NCBI RefSeq assembly: GCF_947502445.1
Contig: NZ_CANMZW010000002.1
Location: forward strand, 186,001 to 250,000
DNA length: 64,000 nucleotides
DNA from: an uncultured Brevibacillus sp.
GTDB lineage: Bacteria; Bacillota; Bacilli; Brevibacillales; Brevibacillaceae
Direction of reading: 5' to 3'
Each line of letters begins with the position of its first letter. The first letter of the stretch is position 1. Positions 8,013 to 17,969 of the stretch are shown here, one piece after another. The notes under the pieces are model-generated. The model was not told where the DNA came from and did no database searches. It saw only the letters and a list, made by a program, of their open reading frames with translations. The position numbers and the translations under genes were made by a program.

Positions 8013-9113
8013 CTATGCCCCCACTTCTTCTCTCATTACTCTCAAAATCAATTGTTCGTCAATATCTTTTACGACTTCTACTTCTCCGATTGCACGTGGC
8101 AATACGAGAGCCAGCTTTCCGCCGATTGTCTTTTTATCCCGTTTCATCGCTTCCAGTACAGCCTCCGGGGTTACATTGCCCGGCCAGCGGGTTGGGAGAT
8201 GATAGAGACGGAGTACTGTCTCTGTACGCTCGTAAATCCCTTTTTCCGCAAAGCCGATACGCTCAGCAACCTTGGCCGCCAAGCACATGCCGATCGAGAT
8301 CGCCTCGCCGTGATTTAGCACTGCGTATTGCGATAATGCCTCAAACGCGTGTCCAAACGTATGCCCTAAATTAAGCAGCGCTCGTTTCCCTTGCTCTGTC
8401 TCGTCTTCGGAGACGATAGCAGCTTTGACGGCACAGCCACGTTGAATTGCTTTCCCTAACAATTCTGAATCAAGCTCCCACAGCTGTGCAGCATTTTCTT
8501 CCAGCCAATCTACAAAAGACTCATCTGCAATGAGTCCATGCTTGACGACCTCTGCAAATCCTGCTGCCACCTCGCGCTTGGGTAAGGAGTGTAATGCTGC
8601 GGTGTCGTAGATAACCACTCTCGGCTGATGAAAGGCACCAAGCAGATTCTTGCCCAGCGGATGATTGATCGCTACCTTGCCACCAACAGAGCTGTCGTGC
8701 GCAAGCAGTGTTGTAGGCAGCTGCACAAAATCGATCCCGCGCATGTATGTCGCTGCCACAAATCCTGCCAGGTCTCCGACAACTCCACCGCCAAGAGCCA
8801 GAATGGCAGATTTTCGATCGAGACCAGCTTGAATCGCTTCCGTCATGATCCGCTCATAAACGGACAAGCTTTTCGATTGCTCACCTGCTGCAATTACGCT
8901 CGCAGACGCTTTGTAGCCAGCTGCACGAAGAACATCTCGCAGCAATGTCAGATAACGAACAGCTACGTTTTCGTCAGTCACAATCAGCAGGCTGCTCGCC
9001 CGGGAAATACCTGCCTCTTGCAGCAGTTTTGGAACTTGCTGCAAAAGGCCATTCCCAATCACGATCGGATAAGAGCGCTCTCCTAGTTCAACAGTAAGGC
9101 TCTTTGTAGTCAT
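8013..9113 (-). CDS. aroB: 3-dehydroquinate synthase
   Basis: 366 residues. The NAD-binding GGGVVGDLAGFVAATYMRG and the zinc-ligand region NLGHTFGHAFE are intact, with the ligand E in GFAEVVKHGLI. It cyclises DAHP in the second step of the shikimate pathway. The ATG overlaps the stop of aroC (TAATG), so the two are coupled. Confidence 0.95.
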   Translation of the reverse strand: MTTKSLTVELGERSYPIVIGNGLLQQVPKLLQEAGISRASSLLIVTDENVAVRYLTLLRDVLRAAGYKASASVIAAGEQSKSLSVYERIMTEAIQAGLDRKSAILALGGGVVGDLAGFVAATYMRGIDFVQLPTTLLAHDSSVGGKVAINHPLGKNLLGAFHQPRVVIYDTAALHSLPKREVAAGFAEVVKHGLIADESFVDWLEENAAQLWELDSELLGKAIQRGCAVKAAIVSEDETEQGKRALLNLGHTFGHAFEALSQYAVLNHGEAISIGMCLAAKVAERIGFAEKGIYERTETVLRLYHLPTRWPGNVTPEAVLEAMKRDKKTIGGKLALVLPRAIGEVEVVKDIDEQLILRVMREEVGA

Positions 9114-10273
9114 TAGTATTTCTCCGTATAAGCACGGTATTGACGCACGTTTTCCACCATGTCATCCATCGAGTCACACGGGAATTTTTCGCACATGGCG
9201 TTTGCGATTTCCCAAGCAACTACCGCTTCCGCTACGACGCTTGCAGCAGGTACCGCACAGCTATCAGAACGCTCGATGCTAGCAGAGAAAGGCTCTTTGG
9301 AATCGATGTCAACACTCATGAGCGGCTTGTACAAGGTAGGAATAGGCTTCATCACACCGCGAACCACGACTGGCATACCAGTAGTCATACCACCTTCAAG
9401 TCCACCAGCACGATTTGACTTGCGGCTGTAGCCTGTTTCTTCGTTCCAAATAATTTCATCGTGCAGCTTGGAGCCTGGCAAGCCTGCTGCTTCAAAGCCG
9501 ACTCCAATTTCAACGCCCTTGAATGCCTGGATACTCATTACCGCTTGTGCGAGTCGTCCATCCAGCTTGCGATCCCATTGAACATGGCTTCCCAATCCGA
9601 TTGGAACTCCTTCTACGATAACCTCGACGATTCCACCCAAGGAATCCCCGTCTTCTTTTGCTTTATCAATCGCAGCCATCATCAGTGGCTCCGCTTCTTT
9701 ATCCAGGCAACGAACTGGCGATTCCTCTGTACGAGCAATCAACTCATCGAGACTAACCTCTTGACGTTTTGCCACTACATCATTAATCTGCAGGACTTGA
9801 CCGCCTACGCGAATTCCGAAAGCTGCGAGCAGCTGACGCGCCACTGCACCCACTGCTACACGAACGGTAGTCTCACGCGCACTGGAACGTTCCAGAATAT
9901 TTCGCATATCGCGCTGATGATACTTAATTGCACCGTTCAAATCTGCATGTCCAGGACGAGGACGAGATACGCGTCTTTTTTCTTCCGCACCTTCGACCGG
10001 TTCCGCACTCATAATCCCTTGCCAGTGTGTCCAGTCTCTATTTTCCACGACCAGCGTGATCGGCGCTCCGGTGGTGTATCCATGACGAACACCAGAAACA
10101 ATCTTCACCTGATCCTTTTCAATTTGCATTCTTCTTCCACGGCCATGGCCTTTTTGTCGACGTGCCAATTGCTCGTTAATTGCCTCAATGGAAATAGGCA
10201 AGTTACTCGGTACCCCTTCGATGATTGCTGTCAATTGAGGCCCGTGAGACTCCCCTGCTGTCAAGTAACGCAT
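9113..10273 (-). CDS. aroC: Chorismate synthase
   Basis: 386 residues from the ATG at 10273, which gives the standard N terminus [14 protein letters not shown] and has GGAGGAAGG upstream; an in-frame ATG at 10297 has no such site. The signatures [21 protein letters not shown] and RSSARETT are present. It removes phosphate from EPSP using reduced FMN to give chorismate. First gene of the supraoperon in this window (called aroF in B. subtilis). Confidence 0.95.
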   Translation of the reverse strand: MRYLTAGESHGPQLTAIIEGVPSNLPISIEAINEQLARRQKGHGRGRRMQIEKDQVKIVSGVRHGYTTGAPITLVVENRDWTHWQGIMSAEPVEGAEEKRRVSRPRPGHADLNGAIKYHQRDMRNILERSSARETTVRVAVGAVARQLLAAFGIRVGGQVLQINDVVAKRQEVSLDELIARTEESPVRCLDKEAEPLMMAAIDKAKEDGDSLGGIVEVIVEGVPIGLGSHVQWDRKLDGRLAQAVMSIQAFKGVEIGVGFEAAGLPGSKLHDEIIWNEETGYSRKSNRAGGLEGGMTTGMPVVVRGVMKPIPTLYKPLMSVDIDSKEPFSASIERSDSCAVPAASVVAEAVVAWEIANAMCEKFPCDSMDDMVENVRQYRAYTEKY

Positions 10274-10364
10274 CTCTTTCCTTCCTCCATCCTCCAAGGC
10301 AGCTTTATCCCTTATTTTGGTTCAAAAAGGGTCGCTGTCCTTTATCACTTTTAAGCGCTATAAT

Positions 10365-10393
10365 ATCATACCTGTACCTCGGTGGAAATACAA
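10365..10393 (-). promoter_or_regulatory. Candidate aroC promoter
   Basis: Minus-strand TTGTAT (10393-10388), a 17-base spacer and TATGAT (10370-10365, five of six). The start point would be near 10358, 85 bases before the aroC start. The -35 match is weak. Confidence 0.4.
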
Positions 10394-10436
10394 AAGTGGC
10401 AAAACTCGCTGAAATCCTTTTACCTGATATAAGAAA

Positions 10437-10474
10437 ACCTCTATCGAGGCCTCCTCAGGGAGGAGCGACCGCGT
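10437..10474. repeat. 38-base hairpin-rich repeat, copy 1
   Basis: Identical at 36 of 38 positions to 43659-43696. Two adjacent hairpins: CCTC/GAGG with loop TATC, then CTCCTC/GAGGAG with loop AGG; a third short stem CCGC/GCGG follows. Read on the minus strand the first hairpin comes last and is followed by TTTTCTT, resembling a terminator. No transposase or target duplication nearby. Family not recognised. Confidence 0.7.
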
Positions 10475-10577
10475 TTAGCGGAATGTTTTACCGTAGTTAT
10501 GCCGGATGCGTACGCTGAGGCACCTTGTCATGCGCTCCGGAATTTATAAGCTCCACGCTGATAAATTCCTATACGTT

Positions 10578-10606
10578 GAAAAACGCCCCTCCTGTTGGAG
10601 AAGCGC
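10578..10606 (-). terminator. Terminator after the cheR-linked small gene
   Basis: Minus strand: CGC..CTCC, loop AACA, GGAG..GCG with an internal mismatch, then TTTTT. It lies about 20 bases past the stop at 10625 and ends the cheR transcript. Confidence 0.65.
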
Positions 10607-10624
10607 TTGGCTAGTACATGGCGC

Positions 10625-10795
10625 TCATGAAAAGCGGTCCACCACCAAAAACGGATTGGAGCTGAGCGGTTGACGTCGGTGGTCGACACGCATTAAATCG
10701 TCTAATTGCGTCTTTTCCGCTCCCAGTATTTGCCCACACTCTTGAAGTGTAATCAGACCTCGACGATACGCTTCGATGACCTTGTGCTTATCCAT
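10625..10795 (-). CDS. Small protein of unknown function downstream of cheR
   Basis: 56 residues from ATG at 10795, chosen because GGGGAGG stands six bases before it; an in-frame ATG at 10813 lacks a site. The N-terminal half (IEAYRRGLITLQECGQILG) has the helix-turn-helix-like pattern of small regulators, while the C-terminal half is polar and probably disordered. It lies about 75 bases after cheR and before a terminator, so it is probably co-transcribed with cheR. I do not recognise the family and assign no function. Confidence 0.6.
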   Translation of the reverse strand: MDKHKVIEAYRRGLITLQECGQILGAEKTQLDDLMRVDHRRQPLSSNPFLVVDRFS

Positions 10796-10869
10796 CTGCT
10801 GCCTCCCCTGCAAGTAGGTATTCCTAGTCTTGGGAAAAAAGAAGAGAGATATACTAGAGCACTGGTGAA

Positions 10870-11658
<789 letters not shown>

Positions 11659-11740
11659 TTATGCAGTTCCATTTCTACTTGATTCGCCATTATTCGCGTA
11701 AAATCCTATCAGGACTGACGGAGATTTTGACGAAAAAAAG

Positions 11741-11767
11741 AAAAAACCCCCAAAGCGGGGGTTTTTT
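11741..11767. terminator. Terminator after ndk
   Basis: CCCCC/GGGGG stem (11747-11751 and 11757-11761) with six A and six T on either side. Lies ten bases past the ndk stop; symmetrical, so active in both directions in principle. Confidence 0.85.
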
Positions 11768-11776
11768 GGAAAATGA

Positions 11777-12220
11777 TTAGATCCAGCGTTGGATTGTTTT
11801 TTCGAAGGAAAGAACTTCTTCAGCGGAGAACCACAGACCGATTTCACGCTCAGCGCTTTCAGGAGAATCAGAACCGTGGATGATGTTCATGCCAACGGAA
11901 GTTGCGAAATCGCCACGGATTGTTCCGGAAGCTGCATCTACTGGGTTTGTTTTGCCCATCATAGCACGAGCAGTTGTGATTACGTTGTTACCTTGCCATA
12001 CCATAGCAAATACTGGACCGGAAGTGATAAAGTCCACGAGTTCACCGAAGAAAGGACGCTCTTTGTGCTCTGCATAATGCTCTTCAGCCAGTTCGCGGCT
12101 AACAGTCATCAGCTTAGCGCCAACGAGTTGGTATCCTTTTTTCTCAAAACGGGAAACGATCTCCCCGATCAGGTTACGCTGTACACCATCAGGTTTTACC
12201 ATAAGGAATGTTTTTTCCAT
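11777..12220 (-). CDS. ndk: Nucleoside diphosphate kinase
   Basis: 147 residues from the ATG at 12220 ([16 protein letters not shown]), with GGAGG upstream; the longer open frame upstream is not coding. The phosphorylated histidine is H115 in [16 protein letters not shown]. It balances NTP pools by transferring gamma-phosphate. Normal length. Follows hepT, as in B. subtilis. Confidence 0.95.
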   Translation of the reverse strand: MEKTFLMVKPDGVQRNLIGEIVSRFEKKGYQLVGAKLMTVSRELAEEHYAEHKERPFFGELVDFITSGPVFAMVWQGNNVITTARAMMGKTNPVDAASGTIRGDFATSVGMNIIHGSDSPESAEREIGLWFSAEEVLSFEKTIQRWI

Positions 12221-12324
12221 TGTAAGTATGCCTCCATTAGAGCTATGTATTGGTGTAGATGACACCAACAGAAATTTTATCAAAACTATGGCGGTCAAGC
12301 AACAGCCTGACGGTCAAAAAATGA

Positions 12325-13290
12325 TTAAAATTTGCGGTCAATGATAAAGTTGGCAATACCTGTAAGAGAGGTCTTCGCTTGATTATTAGGCAAATCCGCT
12401 AATATGGCATGTGCACGCGCAATATAGCGCTCCGCCAGCTGCTGTGAAAACGCAATCCCCTCACCGGCACGGACCAGTCGAATGGCTTCGTCAATGTGAT
12501 CCCAAAATGTATTTTCAGCAATCCAGGTTTGGAACTGTTTTGCTGCTCTGCCATGATGAGCGGTATACAACGCTGGCAATGTGATATTCCCATGAACCAG
12601 GTCGCTTCCAGCCGGTTTTCCCAGCTGCTTTTCTGTTCCCGTGAAATCCAGGATGTCATCGGTAATTTGAAAAGCCATCCCCACGTTATACCCATACCAA
12701 TACATTTTCCGAATCAGCTCTTCAGTAGCACCGCTGGCGACTGCGCCCAGCTGACAGCTAATCGCTATCAACAGTGCCGTTTTGCGTTTAATGCGACGCA
12801 AATAAGTCCGGAAATTTTGATCCCAGTTGTTTAGATCCTTGACCTGTTCAATTTCTCCCTTGCAAACCTCGACGATTGCATTGGACAAGATTTGATGCAG
12901 CTGTGGGATAGGCAGCTGCGAGGCAATTGCTAATGCACGTGCAAAGATATAATCCCCTGCATACATGGCGACCTTGTTGTCCCACTTCATCCGAACCGTG
13001 TCTTTTCCGCGGCGTTTGTCCGCATCGTCGATCACATCGTCATGAACGAGCGATGCCATGTGAATCAGCTCAAGTGGAACAGCAACGTGCTTCAGACGTT
13101 TGATATCATATTTTCCCCATTTTCCCCCGAGCAGCACAAATACAGGGCGAATCCGTTTTCCCCCTGCCTTGAGCAGGTGAGTAGAGGATTGATACAGCTC
13201 GCGTACATCCGTATCAATGGACTTTTCCAGTTCATCCTCAATATACTGAACGTCCTTTTTCATTTTGAAGTAAATATCGACCAGGTTCAT
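12325..13290 (-). CDS. hepT: Heptaprenyl diphosphate synthase component II
   Basis: 321 residues from ATG at 13290 (AGGTGG five bases before; a GTG at 13299 is less likely). A trans-polyprenyl synthase with both aspartate-rich motifs: VHDDVIDDADKRRG and DDILDFTG. The catalytic subunit that, with HepS, builds the C35 side chain of menaquinone-7. In B. subtilis it directly follows menG; here three futalosine-pathway genes lie between. Confidence 0.92.
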   Translation of the reverse strand: MNLVDIYFKMKKDVQYIEDELEKSIDTDVRELYQSSTHLLKAGGKRIRPVFVLLGGKWGKYDIKRLKHVAVPLELIHMASLVHDDVIDDADKRRGKDTVRMKWDNKVAMYAGDYIFARALAIASQLPIPQLHQILSNAIVEVCKGEIEQVKDLNNWDQNFRTYLRRIKRKTALLIAISCQLGAVASGATEELIRKMYWYGYNVGMAFQITDDILDFTGTEKQLGKPAGSDLVHGNITLPALYTAHHGRAAKQFQTWIAENTFWDHIDEAIRLVRAGEGIAFSQQLAERYIARAHAILADLPNNQAKTSLTGIANFIIDRKF

Positions 13291-13299
13291 CCGTTCCAC

Positions 13300-14163
13300 C
13301 TATCTCGTCAACGTAGTTTTGGTCTGTCTGCCCCCTGCCTGCCACAGATCGACAGTAGTTGGTGCCGCTAGAAGTCCCAGCTCAGCCGCGCATCGGTAAT
13401 AGTACTCCAGTCCAATTCGCTGCACGTCGCCGAAATCGTGCTGTAATCCTTGAAAATAGCGGACCCACTCCTCTTTCTCTCCTCCGAAATGGGTGTGAAC
13501 GTAATCAATCAAGGGAGCCGTGTTTTCTTTCGTCTTCCTTTTACTAGCCAAAAAGGAAGCGTGAACTTCTATAATCAAATCATGATGATCTGAAATCACA
13601 GCCTTGCGCAGTGCCCATATCGCGAATGTCATGGAATAACCCGTAAACTGATGCCACAGTTCTCCCAAATCATAAACGTGCAGGTTATGTCTATTTCGCT
13701 TTGCTTGGATTGCGTCATCTCCAATCAGCAGCGCGGCATCTGCGTCCAGCAGCATTTCATCTAAAACAGGTTCTTGTGTAACGTAAGAAATCTCATAATC
13801 GTAAAACTTATGGAGAATGATCTTTAGCAGATTGACAGTAGTTGCCGACGTATTCGTCAGTGCAATCCGAGAACCATTCAGCTGCTCAATCGGCTTTTTG
13901 CTAAACAAGAAAAGGGAGCCTACTCTCCCATTGGCGCTGACGGACAAATCCGCAAGCGCCACGTATTGGGAAGCATGCTCAGCGTAGCTAAAGGAAGAAA
14001 TCGGCCCCATATCAATCTCGCCAGCAGCCATTGCCTGATTTAACTGGGCAGGGACTTGCCGAATAAATTGAATACGGTCCTCAAATTTGGGCTGATCAAA
14101 ATAGAAGTAAACCGGGAGTACGTTTGTGTATAAAATTTGTCCGACTCGCAAGGACTTTTGCAT
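13300..14163 (-). CDS. mqnA: Chorismate dehydratase (MqnA family), futalosine menaquinone pathway
   Basis: 287 residues from ATG at 14163 (RVGQILYTNVLPVYF). Resembles a periplasmic-binding-protein fold used as an enzyme; conserved features include the N-terminal yTN-P segment, MGPISSFSY, and the TNTSATTVNLLK loop followed by LLIGDDAI. MqnA dehydrates chorismate to 3-[(1-carboxyvinyl)oxy]benzoate, the entry step of the futalosine route. Its stop overlaps the ribosome site of hepT. MqnB/C/D are not in this window. Confidence 0.82.
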   Translation of the reverse strand: MQKSLRVGQILYTNVLPVYFYFDQPKFEDRIQFIRQVPAQLNQAMAAGEIDMGPISSFSYAEHASQYVALADLSVSANGRVGSLFLFSKKPIEQLNGSRIALTNTSATTVNLLKIILHKFYDYEISYVTQEPVLDEMLLDADAALLIGDDAIQAKRNRHNLHVYDLGELWHQFTGYSMTFAIWALRKAVISDHHDLIIEVHASFLASKRKTKENTAPLIDYVHTHFGGEKEEWVRYFQGLQHDFGDVQRIGLEYYYRCAAELGLLAAPTTVDLWQAGGRQTKTTLTR

Positions 14164-14168
14164 GCTTC

Positions 14169-14765
14169 CTATTCCCCCCAACGCCGAAACAGCGAATGTG
14201 GCACATCAAGTGCATCCAAAGTTTTCCCTACTACAAAATGGATGAGGTCATCCATCGTTTGCGGTTTCTGATAGAAGCCTGGCATAGCCGGCAAGATTTT
14301 TACGCCTAATCGGCTAAGCTTCAGCATATTTTCCAGCTGGATCGCATTCAGTGGCGTTTCACGTGGCACGAGTACCAGGCGGCGTCCTTCCTTGATCATG
14401 ACATCCGCCACTCGTTCAAGCAGATTTCCTGATGCACCATGTGCAATTCCTGAGACCGTACCCATCGAACAAGGGACGACGATCATCCCATCACAGCGAT
14501 AGGAACCGCTCGCTGCTGGACAATTAAAGTCACGCTGCCCCCAGTAATACAGCTCCCCAGGAAAATCCTTCTTCAGCTTCTCCTGCACAAACCCTTCTCT
14601 ATCATCGGTTTCCCAGTCCAGCTCATCGTGAAAAACTTGCCAGCCCGCTTCTGTAATCATCAGGTGTACGATGTGTCCTGCGGAAAGCAGCTCCTGAACC
14701 AGACGTACCCCGTAGATGGCTCCACTCGCGCCTGTTATCCCAACAGCCCATTTTTGCTGGCTCAT
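14169..14765 (-). CDS. ubiX: UbiX family flavin prenyltransferase
   Basis: 198 residues. GITGASGAIYGVRL (FMN site) is at residues 9-22 and the C-terminal half has VVPCSMGTVSGIAHGAS and LVLVPRETPLNAIQLENM, both diagnostic. UbiX makes the prenylated FMN used by UbiD decarboxylases. Overlap with the UbiA-like gene and position next to mqnA suggest it serves the decarboxylation step of the futalosine pathway. The matching UbiD-like enzyme is not in this window. Confidence 0.9.
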   Translation of the reverse strand: MSQQKWAVGITGASGAIYGVRLVQELLSAGHIVHLMITEAGWQVFHDELDWETDDREGFVQEKLKKDFPGELYYWGQRDFNCPAASGSYRCDGMIVVPCSMGTVSGIAHGASGNLLERVADVMIKEGRRLVLVPRETPLNAIQLENMLKLSRLGVKILPAMPGFYQKPQTMDDLIHFVVGKTLDALDVPHSLFRRWGE

Positions 14766-15631
14766 GCGATCACCAGATCGATCATCGTGAAAGTAAACAT
14801 GACGACACTCAAGATACCATTCATGTTAAAGAAAGCAACATCGAGCTTGGACAGATCCGTCGGTTTTACCAGACTGTGCTCATAAATGAGAATCGCACCG
14901 GAAATCAACACGCCAATCAAGAACCAGATAGACAAGTCTGCTACGGCATACAGGGACATCAAGCCAATAAAGGTGAGAATGTGGCATACACGCGCGACGA
15001 TCAGGGCATTCTTGATTCCAAAACGGCTTGGCATGGAAAACAGGCCTTCTTTGCAGTCAAAATCAGCATCCTGGCACGCATAGATGATATCAAAGCCCGC
15101 TGTCCAAAACATTACAGATACAAACAACAAGAGGCCTATCGGGTCTATTTGACCGGTGGTCGCAACCCAGCCACCCAGAGGTCCAAAACCGATAGCGACA
15201 CCTAGTACGAAGTGACAGAGCCATGTGAAGCGCTTCGTATAGGAATACAATACCAATACGAAAACAGCCAATGGCAGCAGCTTCACAGCCAGATCATTCA
15301 ATTGATAAGCTGCGATGAAAAGAACGGCAAAAGACACAACAATAAACGAGATTACTTCCAATATGGAGATGAGTCCAGCTGGAATGGCACGGGTAGCCGT
15401 ACGCGGATTTTTTGCATCGATGACTCGGTCGATTACCCGATTCAGCGACATAGCCGCACTGCGTGCTCCAACCATCGCTACTGTGACCCAAAAGATTTGC
15501 ATCCAAGAAGGCCAGGCCTTTTCTATTACAATACTACCCAAAACAGCTCCCATAAAAGCAAAGGGCAGAGCAAAAAGGGAGTGCTCGAATTTTATCATTT
15601 CCAAAATAATTTTCAATTTACGAAGACCCAT
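14762..15631 (-). CDS. mqnP: UbiA-like prenyltransferase for menaquinone (MqnP type)
   Basis: 289 residues with about eight membrane helices. The two Mg-diphosphate motifs are NRVIDRVIDAKNPRT near residue 75 and DIIYACQDADFDCKEG near 190. This family attaches a polyprenyl chain to an aromatic ring. It is annotated as 4-hydroxybenzoate prenyltransferase in many genomes, but the neighbours (mqnA, hepS, hepT, menG) indicate 1,4-dihydroxy-6-naphthoate or its decarboxylated product as substrate. Acts in the membrane. Confidence 0.85.
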   Translation of the reverse strand: MGLRKLKIILEMIKFEHSLFALPFAFMGAVLGSIVIEKAWPSWMQIFWVTVAMVGARSAAMSLNRVIDRVIDAKNPRTATRAIPAGLISILEVISFIVVSFAVLFIAAYQLNDLAVKLLPLAVFVLVLYSYTKRFTWLCHFVLGVAIGFGPLGGWVATTGQIDPIGLLLFVSVMFWTAGFDIIYACQDADFDCKEGLFSMPSRFGIKNALIVARVCHILTFIGLMSLYAVADLSIWFLIGVLISGAILIYEHSLVKPTDLSKLDVAFFNMNGILSVVMFTFTMIDLVIA

Positions 15632-15703
15632 GCGTTACACTTCCTATCCACGAAAGAAATACTGGCTTACCCACTCAGCTTGCGGGTACCAGTAATTGAG
15701 AAA

Positions 15704-16423
15704 CTACTGCTTTGTTCCGATGTGCAGAGCGGAGACTCCACCCATAAACAGCTTCACCTGGACAGGATCCAGTCCTGCTTTTTGAAACATATGTGCCAGC
15801 TCTCGACTGTCAGGGAAATTGGTCAAGGATTGTGGCAGCCAGGCATACTCTTCATACTTGTTTACTGTCCACTTCGCAACCAACGGCAATATTTTATAGA
15901 AATAAAGATAAAATAGCTTCCGATAAGGGATAAAGGGAGGCTTGGACACTTCCAAAGAAACAACTTTACCACCCGGCTTTACGACGCGCGCCATTTCATT
16001 CAATACTCGCTGAACATCAGGTACATTGCGCAGAGCAAAGCCGATGGTCGCAAAATCAAATGAGTTATCCTCATAGGGCAAATTCATGGCATCCGCATTT
16101 ACTAGCTTGATCCTGTTGCCTACTCCGGCATTCGCAACCTTGTAGGCTCCAACATCCAGCATATTTTGGCTGAAGTCCAGGCCGACAACACGGCCTTCCT
16201 CACCGACCGCTTGTGCCAAGGCAATCGTCCAATCACCTGTACCACATGCTACGTCCAAAGCTGTATGACCAGGCTGGATATTCATCTGTTTCATCGTGTA
16301 GTTGCGCCAGGCAACATGACTACCAAAACTGATGACGTTGTTCATCTTGTCGTATTCTTCTGCGATGCTTTCAAATACAGAGTGAACGTATTCTGCTTTG
16401 TCTTTCAATTGGATTTGGTCCAC
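15704..16423 (-). CDS. menG: Demethylmenaquinone methyltransferase
   Basis: 239 residues, UbiE/MenG family. S-adenosylmethionine motif LDVACGTGDWTIALA and downstream VGLDFSQNML are intact, with LRNVPDVQRVLNEMARVVKPGG further on. Starts with GTG; the RBS GAGGAGATG overlaps the hepS stop. It performs the last step to menaquinone, downstream of either the classical or the futalosine route. Confidence 0.93.
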   Translation of the reverse strand: MDQIQLKDKAEYVHSVFESIAEEYDKMNNVISFGSHVAWRNYTMKQMNIQPGHTALDVACGTGDWTIALAQAVGEEGRVVGLDFSQNMLDVGAYKVANAGVGNRIKLVNADAMNLPYEDNSFDFATIGFALRNVPDVQRVLNEMARVVKPGGKVVSLEVSKPPFIPYRKLFYLYFYKILPLVAKWTVNKYEEYAWLPQSLTNFPDSRELAHMFQKAGLDPVQVKLFMGGVSALHIGTKQ

Positions 16424-16428
16424 TAGGC

Positions 16429-17265
16429 TTACATCTCCTCAATAACCCTTTTCAAACGATTAATCCGATGAGAGTAACGAGCTGTAATCGTTGACAGCAT
16501 GCTGCGGGTTTCTGCTGGATGCAGGGTTCGCACCATCTGCTCGCACATACCGATCATTTCCATCGCTTTAAGCTCGACACCGGACATCACCTGCGCGAGT
16601 GTAGCACCTGGTTTTTGCAGCAAAAAACGGGCAAAACCAAAGGGAACTTGTTCTTGCCACTTTATTTGCTCCCATTCTCCGATTACACTCTCTACCTTTG
16701 CTGTTTGCTTCATGAGATCAATCCAGAAACAGCGGTGATCTTCGGTATCGGCGTATTCTTCTACAATTGCTACATACAAGCCTGTATCAATCATATTACG
16801 CAGTTCCCAGTATTCTTCGTCTGTCGGGAGCTTGCCATCTCGAACTGCCGTATACAGCTTCATTTTGGCTTCATTGACTCTTTGAATGGCACCGGATAAT
16901 ACTTGAATCACTTTGATTTCACTGTTTTGAGCCAGCAGATGATAGTAACGCGCGCTGTAATAGTCCCCGGCAAGCACTGTCAGCTGTCTGCTGCGCTCTG
17001 CCGTTTGGGTCTGCTCATACTCGTTCTTTACATGTTCGTGCATGTCCAGTCCCAACTGGACGAGTCCCGTTGCTGTGCAGAAAATCACTGCCCGTTCCTT
17101 GGTCATGCCCTGCTCCAGTAAAAACAGGTACAAAAGCTCAAGACGATTTTCCGCCATGGAAGGAACATCAACGTAATATTCTACATAGGAATGGGTAGAT
17201 CGCTTGTAGATCTGTTCGATAATCAACCGAACTTCTTCTACATAGGGGGTGTGTTCTTTGCTCAT
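16429..17265 (-). CDS. hepS: Heptaprenyl diphosphate synthase component I
   Basis: 278 residues from ATG at 17265 (GGAGGAGG five bases before). Mostly helical, without the aspartate-rich motifs, as expected for the small non-catalytic subunit (HEPPP synthase subunit 1). Recognised by gene order and by the EYYVDVPSMAENRLELLYLF segment region. Works with HepT at 12325. First gene of the menaquinone block. Confidence 0.85.
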   Translation of the reverse strand: MSKEHTPYVEEVRLIIEQIYKRSTHSYVEYYVDVPSMAENRLELLYLFLLEQGMTKERAVIFCTATGLVQLGLDMHEHVKNEYEQTQTAERSRQLTVLAGDYYSARYYHLLAQNSEIKVIQVLSGAIQRVNEAKMKLYTAVRDGKLPTDEEYWELRNMIDTGLYVAIVEEYADTEDHRCFWIDLMKQTAKVESVIGEWEQIKWQEQVPFGFARFLLQKPGATLAQVMSGVELKAMEMIGMCEQMVRTLHPAETRSMLSTITARYSHRINRLKRVIEEM

Positions 17266-17381
17266 GCGTCCTCCTCCACAAGCTGCGCAACCTAAAGATG
17301 TCTGCCTGCTTTCGTACACTTCCGTCATACTTAGCCGTCCGGTCAAAAGGCCGTCCCTACTATCATACCATACTTCTTTCG

Positions 17382-17897
17382 TCAGGGACTAATTCTCTCA
17401 TAAAAATAGGGCTCAATCCGAACCGGAAATGTATTTGTTACATATGCTTCCACTTCTGACAATTCTGCTAATGGACGAGCAGGGTCGAGCAGATTTTCAC
17501 CGTTTGATTGGATCGCCACAAGGAGCTTTGACTCTTTGGGGGTATCCGTCACTTCTAGCAATCGAAAATACACCTGCTTCACATTGTCTGTTAGCGTCAA
17601 TAATTCATGTGTCAAGCCGTAAAAATCGTGATAAACATGAGGAAGCTCTACCTTTTGATCGGATTTCACCGCCAAATCGACATAAATTGACGAGTTTTCC
17701 CATTTTATACGCTTAATATTATAATGTGTTTCCACCCTTGTAAACAAATCCAACGCATTTTGCTCGCTTATATGAATCGGGCGGGCTGTCTGAAATGTGG
17801 GGATGTCATTATTTTCCCAGCTAATACTCGGCACGAGAGATAGCATCAGTGCAATCAATATGGAAACAGCGATGGCCATCACAAATTTGTGGGGCAT
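17382..17897 (-). CDS. Secreted or membrane-anchored protein, function unknown
   Basis: 171 residues from ATG at 17897 (GAGGAGGG six bases before). One hydrophobic N-terminal segment (about 5-22) works as signal anchor; the remaining part is soluble and mixed alpha/beta, without cysteines or a lipobox. It lies between mtrB's terminator and hepS. I do not recognise it; it could simply be a conserved Bacillales protein of unknown function. Confidence 0.6.
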   Translation of the reverse strand: MPHKFVMAIAVSILIALMLSLVPSISWENNDIPTFQTARPIHISEQNALDLFTRVETHYNIKRIKWENSSIYVDLAVKSDQKVELPHVYHDFYGLTHELLTLTDNVKQVYFRLLEVTDTPKESKLLVAIQSNGENLLDPARPLAELSEVEAYVTNTFPVRIEPYFYERISP

Positions 17898-17928
17898 GGG
17901 CATCCCTCCTCTCCACCATTGTACAAAC

Positions 17929-17954
17929 AAAAAAAGCAGGCTATGCCTGCTTTT
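17929..17954 (-). terminator. Terminator after mtrB
   Basis: Ten-base stem (17932-17941 with 17945-17954), three-base loop; seven T follow on the minus strand. Separates mtrB from the hepS block, unlike a simple mtrAB-hepS read-through. Confidence 0.85.
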
Positions 17955-17969
17955 ATGTAAAAGAAAGAC

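Larger units (their letters stand above)
10274..10579. other. Intergenic region upstream of aroC
   Basis: About 300 bases without a gene. It holds a candidate aroC promoter (10365-10393), one copy of a 38-base hairpin-rich repeat (10437-10474) and a long inverted repeat GGAATTTAT/ATAAATTCC near 10539-10569. No open frame with a ribosome binding site was found. It is not obviously a known riboswitch. Confidence 0.5.

Noticed and set aside
9461..10354. Plus-strand open frame of 297 codons
   Set aside because: Antisense to aroC, Cys- and His-rich composition of a shadow frame.
10437..10579. Possible insertion-sequence end or transposon remnant
   Set aside because: Inverted repeats and a 38-base repeat exist, but there is no transposase, no target duplication and no matching second end.
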